From Onchocerca lupi (Eukaryota > Nematoda > Chromadorea > Rhabditida > Onchocercidae): a stretch of DNA of 64,000 nt. The stretch is from contig JAOVVO010000117.1 in assembly GCA_028564675.1 (NCBI GenBank), positions 1-64,000 on the forward strand. Reading direction: 5' to 3'. Under the pieces are notes generated by a model that ran no database searches, was not told the origin of the DNA, and was given only the letters and a program-made list of their open reading frames with translations. The stretch's first letter is position 1; every line of letters starts with the position of its first letter. The translations under genes and the position numbers were made by a program. Of the stretch, positions 52,001-62,038 are shown piece by piece.

Positions 52001-55000
52001 TTTTGATTTTTCTTATTAATGGATAAGCGCATTGTCTAGTCATTCCAGCATACTTTTGATTGATCTGACTAGTTTTCGTATCTCGAAGATATATTACTTC
52101 ATTAATTCGTAGTTTAGATGATGGCCTTGAATTACTTAGCATTACATGCTAAAATGGCCTTGAGTTATTTATGATTATATGCTAAGTGATTCACTATCAA
52201 ACTACAAATTGACAAGTAGTATATCTTACCATGAAATGCAATTACTTGGCATATAATACTAATAATTTTTCAGGAAAGAAATTGCGAACTACGAATGGCA
52301 CTTCAAAGTGTAATGAAATATTTCAAACGCAGAGAACAAATGAATAACATGGAGAAATCGGACACAGAGGATAATGATGCAGCAAAAATTGAAGTTGAAA
52401 GTGATGCGCAGCAAGGACGTGATAGAAAAGGTAGAAGTACTACTGGTGGCTTGAAAGAAGAATTGAAGTCGATTGATGGTGAGGCAGAAGCGAAATTAGC
52501 TGGAATGTTGAAGGAGGGAGAAAACAAACGCGATGGTAAATTTCAGTGCATTTGATAACTTTTTGGTCATAGGCATATTTAAATAAAATTTGAACTGGGA
52601 AAATTTCTACATGTTTCCTTGCTGGTAAGGTTGTGAAAGATAATTTATTTCTAGAGTGAATAAAATATAAAATGTGATAGTTTCGTAGAAGAAATCAAAA
52701 GATCTGGAAGTCGTTGCACATAGATGAAGGAATACGGGTAATGAGAAAGTTATTGAATATTGAAAAACCATTTCAAGCAGAAAAGTTTTAGGTAAGAGAC
52801 ATATAGATAAATCATCATCGCCAGCTGCAAAAAAACCAAAATTTTCGGATGTTATGAAGGATTTAGAAACTGAATTAAGCGAAAAGTTGGAAAATTTAAG
52901 TAAAGGTGATCTAGCTTGGATTAATCGAGCACGAAGTGGTCGTATCGTCAAGTGGCCTATTCTAGTATGTTGTTTTTATTATTATTTTTAATTTCATATT
53001 TGTTTTTTCCTTGATAAGTAATGCAATTAGGGACGTAATCAATTTATAATCATTGCATCAATAAATCTATTTGTTACAATTCGGAGAGAAAGTTCAATCT
53101 CATTTTATGCTCTATCTGGTGCAATTATTTGAATTTTCTTTGACAGTGATAAATTTCATTAGCATCGTGTTTAAAGTTGATTGATATCAAATTCCATCAA
53201 TATTATGCTGTTTCTTAGTTAAGCTGTTTTTAGCTGGATTCCTTGCAATTATCCAAATTTGGATTTGTATTTCATCCAAATTTTAGTTTCATGCGAATAA
53301 TCGATGATGTAGCTTGATCTTTGGCAATCATTTATTTATATTTTATTGTTTAGGTTTTGAAAGTAGACAATGCCAATAAATCGTGTGTTTGCACTGAGTT
53401 ACCATTGGATGATATGTCGGCCAATGCAGAATGGTAAGTTGTTAAGGTGCTTTATATTTATTATGTATCAAATATTGCTAAATATTTAACTGGGAAAAAA
53501 GTTGGCTGTGGCTAAATCTATCATCGTGCAAAAAAATTTTTTATTTAGGTGTCTCAATTCAGAAAAGACCCGCGTAGTGCAGTTGAAAAATATTTATCTA
53601 TATGACACGGTGGAGGCAAAGGTTGATGTAAGTTGAAGAGTTTACTGCTACTTAAATTGACGCTTTACACCATTTTATCTTTATTGTTTTGCACGAATTA
53701 GTGTCTTGTTTGATATTCCTCAACCACTACTAATTTGAATTGTATTCATTTTGGATTTTATGCTTCAAACCAGTGAAGCTTTAAACCAACTAATAAATCC
53801 AAGCGATTTCCGAAACTTTGCGAATATTGTTTTCTGGTGAAGTGTGTTATAAGAGAACTTTATTATTTAGCAAAATTTGTCTCTTCTTTCCATTGATTAC
53901 ATTGTTGCATTGATGATTATCATTCTCTTTTGTCGTGAATTTCCTATCATACATGAACATGATGGACAAAACGCTGAAAACAAATTAAATTTGACATAAT
54001 ATACCGATCTGAATCATGGGTTGATATTTGTCAATATCCGAAATTAATGGAAAGCGATGAAACTACCAATTTTCAATGTATTATTTTTTGAACGTTCTTA
54101 ACATCAATGATTGTATTGGAGGAGATCGAGGACGAAGAACTGAAGGCAGCTATCCAGCAGGCTGATGAAATTGCTGAAGGCAGTTATCGACCTTTTGATG
54201 ATGAGCGCAGCAGTTTTGATAAGAACGGTATAATTAAAATATATTTTATAATAGTTATTATGTTCCATGCTCTGAACGCATAATGAACCACTATATTTTA
54301 TAAGTCTCTCTAGTCATCAGAATGCGACTGCATTAAGTTTATGATCACAAAATGATATATTTGAGAAATTACTATGTTGGCTTGCAAAAACAATAAACAT
54401 CGCACAGCTAATGATTGTGTCTGTACTCTACCTCTTGTACTGTTTTTCGACGTCGTATGTAATAAACGATCAGATAATTAGTATATTCCAGGAAATTCAA
54501 GCATCCGAGAAAATGGATGCAAAGCTGCCTCAAGCAATGTTTTGTCACCTAAAGAAATCTTACGATTATGCAAATCGGAAATGTGTGCAAGACATTTGAT
54601 GGCTATTTGGACTGGTCAGTTCACGTGCATACGTCATGCTGGCTATGAACCACCACTTATAGCACCGCTGCATTTTGAATTAAATATTGGTTAGTTTGAT
54701 AAATGAGATAACAGTAATCCATTTCATGATAATCAGAAGAGTGGTGAGTATATACGTTCTAAATAGCCAGAGCCCAGATTCTCATGCGTTTTCATACAAG
54801 CTTAAGTTTTTTGGTAATTTATATGAAAAAATAAGCAATTTATTCAAGAATGAAGAGCGAACTATTGTAGCTGGTGATTTTAATGTTGCGCTAGATGGAA
54901 TTGACATTTTTGACCTACTTTGATGTAGTGAATTTGTGTTTGTTCCATTCCAAATTTTTGATTTTTTAATTTCAATAAAAAAAACTTGGTTTTTCCAAGA

Positions 55001-56847
55001 ATTTGAATTTAATTTGTCCAGATTTCGAAGTTTTGGGATCATTTTATAAGAATATTTATAAGCATATTTATAATATTTATAAGCATTTAATATTTATAAA
55101 CATTCAATTTCTCTAGTGATTTTAATTACTTATTTCTTCTTTTTTTTCAGGTGATTTGTTACCAGAAACGGATGCAATCTCTTTAGTTGAGCATTTAGAT
55201 GCAACTGTTGCTAAATTCAAGGATGCAATGAAATCGTCATTACGACGGCTGCACTATATTATCACAGTTGCAGTGCCAGAAGCAATCATTTTTGCCATTA
55301 CACAGGTTTCTTTTTGACTGATACATTATCAGTATTGGATATTTTTGATAAAAAAAGATTTAAGGTATTACAGAATCCTATTTCATATTGCTTGTGGTAT
55401 GTATTCAAGATAATTCGATATGGGTAGTCAACAGTTTTTTCCGTAAAATGAAACATACACAGGCTGATCAAGTTTGTAAATCCGAAGTAATGTGTGGCGT
55501 AATTTATGTCATACTTACGAAAATGAAAACTATCATTGAATTTGTCTTTTTTAATAGATTTTTCTTATTTATAGATTCGCTACTGCTCTGGAAGTGAAGC
55601 AAATGAAATTTTTGAAAATGCATTGGTGAAGACGATAGAAAAGACTCCTAGCGAGCCGAGTGATGAAATTGGTGCTACGTAAGTTTTTATTGTTTTTGAA
55701 CATTTAATAGCATTTGGATATTTATTGTTGTATTTATTTCCCAAGCGGATCGAGTTGCAGTATTTTCTATTCATGAAGATTGTTGAAATATAAGTCATAT
55801 TTTAATTTCTTTTTTAATGGGTCATTGGTCTACTAAATTACAATCACAGAAATCTTGAAAATGATAATTCCTTGGATTTGCTAATTTTTTTTTTTTTTTT
55901 TTTTTTTTATTTATACCAAGTACATCATTTAACGAAAGATCTTCACTGATAAAGAAATCATAAGAAAGGAAAGCACAATAAACAGTGATACTATAAAGAA
56001 TTTCAATTAATTCTTATCTATCTAAATCACATTCATAAAATGCTTTCTTGCAATATAATTTAATCTCTTTTCTTATTTTAATTATTTTAGTTCTAGATAT
56101 CATAAAGAAACGTCACTATTGAAACTTTTTCTTTATGGCTTATAAACATATTTGGCTAGTAGTGTACATATTGTTTCATCATGATGATATCTAATATTAG
56201 TTTAGTCAAAGAAAATATGTTAGTAAATATACTAATGGAGTACGATGTACTTACATCAAAATTAAATTTAAAAAAAAAAATCAATAAACCGATTTTTTTG
56301 TTTTCCTAGAATCTCATAGTTATTTGAAAATGGGAAAAACTTAACTTTCCATTTGCCATATCACCAAGGAATATTATGTAAGTTAGTGTTTAAGAATGTA
56401 TTTGTTTCAAGATTTAAGTAACTTATCATAATTGTGACGAGTAATTACTTTAGAACTGGTTTCGAGCAACTTCTCAAAGCAGCATCGAAAGTGCGATGTG
56501 CAGCGTTAGGAATGGATTAGCTGGAATTCGAGATAATGGCATAGTATTGTCTTTCCTGCAGTTCACTCTGAAAATTGTTATATATTTGAATGAATCGATT
56601 GGTTTTTGTTTTGTTTTATTTCATTTTTTTTTTTTTTTTTTGCTTTTTTTCCTTTTTCTTTTTTTTTTTTTTTTTTTTTATCACACATTATGCACCTCAA
56701 GTTTTTCTTGCACGTTAATTCAGGTGGTACAGATCCAAAAGTTCAGATAAGGAAGTGAAGTCTTGTAGTGTTTTCATTAAAGGTGAAAGATATTCTAAAT
56801 CTAAATTAGATAAATTGGAGGATCTCAATCTGGTCTTTTCTACTTAA
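49063..56847 (+). CDS. Triple-PWWP-domain nuclear protein (PWWP3A/MUM1-like)
   Basis: Fifteen exons: 49063-49099, 49880-49944, 50082-50207, 50290-50389, 50759-50952, 51410-51547, 52274-52535, 52792-52964, 53354-53433, 53549-53627, 54122-54227, 54492-54689, 55151-55305, 55575-55678 and 56724-56847; 646 residues. Three PWWP-like modules: KAGDVVWAPYRRFPEWPALV (about 15-35), GIGEVVWLSMPNHSEWPVVI (about 156-175) and KGDLAWINRARSGRIVKWPI (about 345-364). PWWP modules bind methylated histone tails and DNA, so a chromatin role is likely. Between the second and third is a charged linker with KRREQ and DTEDNDAAK. The C-terminus contains FKDAMKSSLRRLHYIITVAV followed by PEAIIFAI, which resembles the conserved tail of PWWP3A/MUM1 as I recall it. 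The acceptor at 54121/54122 is weak and could be three bases later. The intron 54690-55150 contains a bacterial-type gene fragment. Confidence 0.82.
49360..49465. repeat. Tandem repeat and TA microsatellite in intron 1
   Basis: Successive copies of GATTAGATATTGCCTTATGA and related units run into an AT dinucleotide tract of about 20 bases. It lies in the first intron of the PWWP gene. Confidence 0.75.
54720..55040 (+). pseudogene. Exonuclease III (xthA) fragment, probably Wolbachia-derived
   Basis: Inside the intron between the PWWP exons at 54492-54689 and 55151-55305, one frame reads RRVVSIYVLNSQSPDSHAF, SYKLKFFGNLYEKISNLF and then NEERTIVAGDFNVALDGIDI. This matches bacterial exonuclease III: the VxSVYVPNGQSPDS strand, the KLxFFxxL helix and the catalytic GDFNVA...D(I/V)FDP motif. 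The NSQSPDS and YKLKF spellings are like Rickettsiales/Wolbachia. After IFDL the frame is lost: a TGA ends it, and traces such as VCSIP continue in another frame. Only the middle third of the protein remains, so it cannot be active. It nearly fills the 461-base intron. Eukaryotic APE1-type enzymes share the GDFN motif but not the rest as closely. The taxonomic source is inference. Confidence 0.65.
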
Positions 56848-58850
56848 TTTAGAACTTTTTTTTTTTTGCATTTCTTGGATTGATCCGATTGGATTCCATC
56901 GCAGATTTTTGACAAATCTAATCAATTTTTTCAGAAAAGAAAGAATTCTTAAAAGGGATATCCAGTCCTTTCAGGTACATTTTATAGACTGTCTTAACCT
57001 CTTTTATCCATTTCTTTCTCTTCTAAGAAGAAATGATACTTAGGGAAAAGTTGTCGGAAATAACTTCTTGGATATTGGATTGTTACCTATTGAATTATTA
57101 TTAATCCTATTTAAATTTTTATATCGTTATTATTATTTCCCGCCAAAAGATTTGGACAATTGTTTGTATTTCATTTTTTTTGATATTAAACTATGCTGTG
57201 ATTTGCAGCATTTCTTACTGCCAATATACTTAATTTATCAAAATATTTATATTTTTAATTGATTCGCTAAATTTATGAATCGCTAATTCGATACATCTCA
57301 GGAAAAAGAGAATTATCCGAGATATTTGGCCTTTTCAGGGAATTATTTTTGGGTGGAGAAAAACTTTAGATTTGGATTCTATGCGAAAATATTTGGATGA
57401 TACCTTTCCTTTGACTCTTTAATTTATTTGGAAAGAAATGTTTTGGGAGTTGAAAAAAATTTTAATTTTGAAACGAGCATTCAGTGGTTAGATCTTTTTT
57501 TATTTAATAATTTCATTCGTATATTTCTATTTATATGTTTCAAACTTTATTTGCTAAAACTTGTTTTTGATCAGATTTCTCATGACTGTTAAAATATTAG
57601 AAATTTGCGATTGTTGTCCAGATGGACTTGTTTGTTTGGAATTATTTTGCATGGCATGCGAATATTTTAATCATTCCTTAGAATAATATTTAAAAATTTT
57701 AAATGTACACAAGTGACATTGATTGAGCCAGAAATGATTTGATTTTAATTTTTTTCTTTTATAATAAATGTTGATGTGATTGGACGATAGTTTTGCAGGA
57801 ATATTTTCTTGAATCTGCTCAGCTCTATATTATTGCTGTCTTTTGTTAAGATAGCATAGGCTGAGTGCCTTGTGTTTGAAATAAATAAGATGTGTTTTCC
57901 TGATTCCTCATCGTTTTTTCTCTTTTGAATATTTCATGTTTATAAAATAATGGCTCTATCTTTGATAAGAACCGACTTATATAAATAAATTTGATCAGTG
58001 AGTACTGCTAGAAATTCATTTGTCACATGCCTTCAAATCATAGGCATTCTGTGTTTTGCTTATTGATGGTAATAATTATTATTATTCACCAATGCTAGGC
58101 TCATTATTAGTCTCTCACAGATGCCTAAACTTATAATTTGAAACAATTCAAATATTTCGAATTCTCAGATGCAGCCATTATTAATGTGATATTACCTACT
58201 ACAATTTCCTTGTTCATGTTTGAATTCGTCGTATTTGTTTCATAAATTTGTTTGTCTGTATTTTTAAATCAATAGTCGAAGTTGCTATTAGAGAAAGTTA
58301 AAATTTTCAATAATCTGGATATGTCTTTTAAATGAAATTGACTGAATCAGACATTTCCTCCCTAAAAAGGCTTTCGAAAATTAAAATTTTATGAACAGCT
58401 TTTTTTTGCGTTATTTCTTCGATATTCAGATTACTGGAAATTTTCTTACTGTAATTGTTGCAACTTTTTTTCTTCGAAGTTTAAAACGAGATAAAATTCA
58501 TTGCATATCACATAAGACTTCAAAATCTTGGTTCATTTAAATTAATAAAAAATTAATTACAATATTATGTCTTGTTTATATGGTTTTTTTCAAGTAGTTA
58601 GTGAAATTTTACTTTTTTAGTATAATTCTTCTTCTGAATACTTGTCATTCATTCTTATGAGTCCGAATTATTTTGATTATGGATTATAATTATGATATGA
58701 TTGCTATCCCATATTTTTTCTCAATTTTCTCCAGTTCAAAAAATACCATCTCAATTTTTCGTAAATAAAATTTGCTTTGGTTTATTTTATGACCATATTT
58801 CTTGATTGATTACTTTAATCAGTCAATTATTTACTGATTATCTTTTTCCC
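56848..58850. other. AT-rich intergenic sequence
   Basis: Follows the stop of the PWWP gene. No exon was recognised. Near 57811-57866 an imperfect hairpin pairs GCTCAGCTCTAT...GCTGTCTT with AAGATAGCATAGGCTGAG. Confidence 0.5.
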
Positions 58851-58859
58851 GTATAATAG

Positions 58860-59230
58860 ATTTATACTTCGTTGGTGGCTGGTATGCTTCGAAACAATCC
58901 ACTATAGGATTGCTAGTTTCAAAGTGTGATCATGTTTGTGAAACAACTTTCTGTGACGCATTGATTGGTTCCGAAAGGAGAGTGTGCGATAAAGTTGGAG
59001 AATTAGACAGTTAAGAGGTGCAGTCGTTGGAAACAGTAGGATTGTTTGTGAGGAGGGTTTGGGTGTGGTTACATATTTTGGTTCTCAGAAGTTCCGCGTT
59101 ACTGGATTAGCGGGGCTTAGGTATGTATAGGTTATCCAGTTGTGTTCTAGGATAAGCTGGAAGTGTCGGAAATTGCGTTCGAAGTTTCTTGTCCTGTAGT
59201 CGAGAAAATGTGCTTCGAATTCCTCAAACT
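58860..59230. other. GC-richer block upstream of RPL32, possible ncRNA or 5' region
   Basis: Base composition rises sharply compared with both flanks (for example GGAGGGTTTGGGTGTGG and GGATTAGCGGGGCTTAGG). No convincing protein frame was found. Its position 0.4-0.8 kb upstream of the ribosomal protein ATG suits a promoter, a 5' non-coding exon or a small RNA gene; none can be shown from sequence alone. Confidence 0.3.
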
Positions 59231-59309
59231 AGATTAATTTGTTATATAGACGGAAAAGAGTGCTAGTGAAGATAAATTTCCAGAAAACTGTAAAAACTTT
59301 CAGATATCT

Positions 59310-59367
59310 AAAAAAGTCAAGTACTGAAACGAAGAGTTTTTCCTTCGTTCCAGTATTTGACTTTTTT
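59310..59367. repeat. 25-base stem hairpin
   Basis: Arm AAAAAAGTCAAGTACTGAAA+CGAAG (59310-59334), an 8-base loop, and a right arm at 59343-59367 that pairs along its whole length with one mismatch and one G-U pair. It lies 260 bases upstream of the RPL32 start. Confidence 0.85.
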
Positions 59368-59613
59368 AAATTATGTGATCTAGATTATGTGAATGTATGT
59401 TTGAAACAAATTCCTTAGAAAATTTTCTGTTTAGTCCTTGACGTTCCGATTTTATTTTGTTTATTCTTCGTTTTAGAATTCCAAAATAATAAAAAAATTA
59501 AAATAAGAATGTCCGGGATTTGAAGTGGAAACTTCCAGTGATCCATTCATTCTTTTGAGCACTTATTTTATCGGCACTAGAGGAGTAAATGTTAATTGGA
59601 AGTTATTAAGGTT

Positions 59614-59630
59614 TCTCTTAGCTTATAACG
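59614..59630 (+). promoter_or_regulatory. Probable trans-splice acceptor of RPL32
   Basis: TTTCTCTTAG lies nine bases before the ATG at 59631. A short leader and a pyrimidine-rich acceptor suit a spliced-leader-capped ribosomal protein mRNA. Confidence 0.4.
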
Positions 59631-60777
59631 ATGGTTTTGGTGGCTGGAAAAAGAATAAAAATTGTGAAGAAGCATAAGCGACGCTTCACGAGACACGAAT
59701 CCGATCGTTACCATCGCTTGCGTCCAAATTGGCGAAAACCAAAGGTTTATTTGACATTTTAATTTTCTTTTGAGAGAAGAAAAGGAGTTTTTTTTTTATC
59801 AGATTAGTCGAAGATTAGTCGAACATAATTGAGTATTTGATGAGATGGAATTCGTGAATTTCTCATTTCCCATTTCCCACTTCTTGAAACGAATAGGAAT
59901 AGGAGAAAAATAATCTTTTCATTTATTGTTTTACTCAATTTGTTTGAAGGTTGCATTGTCATTTTTTGGCGCTAATTAAAATATGCTCTTCCGAAAGTTA
60001 AAAATCGAGTAGTACTGAGAATTAGTGTGGATTAGCAGTCCTTAATTTTCATGTGTATTATTCCATACATATGCAGTGCAAATGAATGAGAAATTTCAAA
60101 CGGACTATTTTGTTCAGATCTGTTGCGAAAAGAAAAAGCCATTTGAAATAACGCTTTCTTGAAAGCCAAAGAAAATATTTTAAGGGTATTGATAATCGTG
60201 TCCGAAGAAGATTCAAGGGTCAGCGTCGCATGCCCAAAATTGGTTATGGTAATGCTAAGATGACACGGCATATGTTGCCAAACGGGTTTAGAAAAGTACT
60301 GATACACAATGTTAAAGTTAGTTTTACCCAACTTTCATTTGCGATAATTGGTTTTTTCTTTTTTGGGATGTCTTCTGTGTAACGAAAGGAGCACTTAGTG
60401 CTACGCATTGAAGGTATACTCAATACATGTGTTTTTTTTTTTTTTTGCTTGAACAGCTTTACTTTATTTTTGATTATGAAAATCTTATATAATTTTATTG
60501 ATGATGGAGATCCGCATCGATTAAACAACGATTCCAGCTATTCAGTTAAATTTCCAACAGATTGTCGTACGAATATTATTCCTGACTAGTAATGATAGCA
60601 GGATTGATGGATTTTTAGGATTTGGACATGTTGTTGATGCAGAATAAGAGGTTCGCTGGTGAGGTAGCGCATGGCGTATCATCGAAAAAACGAAAGAGCA
60701 TTGTGGAACGAGCGCAGCAACTTAATATCAAATTGACCAATGGGCATGCAAAAATCAGGTCGGAGGAAAATGAATAA
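59631..60777 (+). CDS. rpl-32: 60S ribosomal protein L32 (eL32)
   Basis: Large-subunit ribosomal protein. Three exons: 59631-59744, 60185-60316 and 60619-60777, encoding 134 residues (human 135). The basic N-terminus is nematode-specific in detail (VAGKRIKIVKKHKRRFTRH). It is followed by the conserved SDRYHRLRPNWRKPKGIDNR, VRRRFKGQRRMPKIGYGNAK and KMTRHMLPNGFRKVLIHNVK, then VSSKKRKSIVERAQQLNIKL, and ends KIRSEENE. The exon 2 donor at AAA-GTTAGT is preferred over the earlier AAT-GTTAAA because it keeps the Val-Lys seen in other eL32 proteins. All phases are zero. The stop codon overlaps AATAAA at 60773-60778. It is convergent with the claspin-like gene. Confidence 0.96.
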
Positions 60778-61380
60778 ACTGATTCGATTAGTGTTGATTA
60801 GTAATACGATTGTTTAAAAATGATTTCTATTTTCGTTCCTTTTTTACTGCGGTGAGAATTCGGGAAAGAATTTCCAAGAAATAGTTTCGCGAAGACTCTT
60901 TGTTTGTTTTCCGTGTCGCTTCTCCTGGATCTGTTAAGTAAAATATTGTTACTTCCTTGTTCCGTATTATGTGACGACTTTGGCGCGGATAACTGCTGGA
61001 AATATATGCAGTGATAAAGAGGAATTTCTATATTTCACTGTTCGATTTATTATAGCAGATAGGAATGAGTGAAATTTCAAAGCGGCACTGAACTGATTTC
61101 ATTAGTAATAACAAGATTTTTGGACATATAGCAATTCTTTATGGAACAATTATGAGATAAACACAATAAAATAACTCAACCGACAAAAAAAATTTTGATA
61201 GAATAAGAGAAACATGATGCAAAAAGAAATACAACATCCACAGTTCCGTAACAGTATATTACTAAAAGGTGGGTTGCTACGACCTAATGCTTTGAGCGCA
61301 AATGCTTGGTTAAGACTTGCTGCTAAATTGAATGATAAAAAACCAATCATATTTCTTCCTTTTCTTTTTTTTTTTTTCAT
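60778..61380. other. Intergenic sequence between convergent genes
   Basis: No coding exon recognised. A minus-strand frame over 61150-61380 (with ALKALGRSNPPFSNILLRN) has no recognisable domain; it could be 3' sequence of the claspin-like transcript or chance. Confidence 0.4.
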
Positions 61381-62038
61381 TTAAACGATCCGTCTCCTTC
61401 TGTGGTCGGTAAGACAAACCATTCTGCTCCTGATGTCCGTTGAGGTCTGATAAAGTCACATAAAAAATCTCTGACACTACTGGTTAATTTATCTATTGCC
61501 TTATATCTAATCAGTTATGAAGCATGAATTATTCAATAATTTTTCGGATAAGAACTGGAAAGCTAAGACGAGAGTGCGCATGATCCGCATTTTTAACTGC
61601 ATATCTTGAAAGGAAAAACCGAAGTGATCGACAATAATCTGGATATCATCATCTGTTTGTGCAGACTAATTTTTCTAAATGTCACAACTTATTTGTGTAG
61701 GTTCAATCATACTAATAGGAAAAAAAAAAAAAAAAAAAAAAAACGTAGTATACTGTGTATTTAAATTTGAGGAATTTGAGAAAAAAAAGAATGCTCAATA
61801 GAGTTCGCACTAGGAACTCCTAATTTACTAAACGAAATAAAAGGAAGTCATTATGATGAGGTAGGCAAACACCGACGCATCTTCGTGCTTCATGACTTGG
61901 TAGCGGTCTCTTGATTATGATTTCTTAAGCATTCTGCTCCTGAAATTAAGAACGCTATCTCCTGAAATATATCAACTTGGCGTAACACGTAAAATTTATA
62001 GCTAAATTGTTCTAAAAAGTCAGATTTAATAATGAAAC

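Noticed and set aside
52303..52951. Minus-strand frames across the PWWP gene
   Set aside because: Antisense to exons 7 and 8, which have coherent splice phases on the plus strand.
59780..60184. Box C/D snoRNA in RPL32 intron 1
   Set aside because: A TGATGA-like box and a CTGA exist but are about 180 bases apart without flanking stem complementarity.
61150..61380. Minus-strand frame with ALKALGRSNPPFSNIL
   Set aside because: Could be a claspin 3' exon, but phase and similarity are unsupported; left as intergenic.
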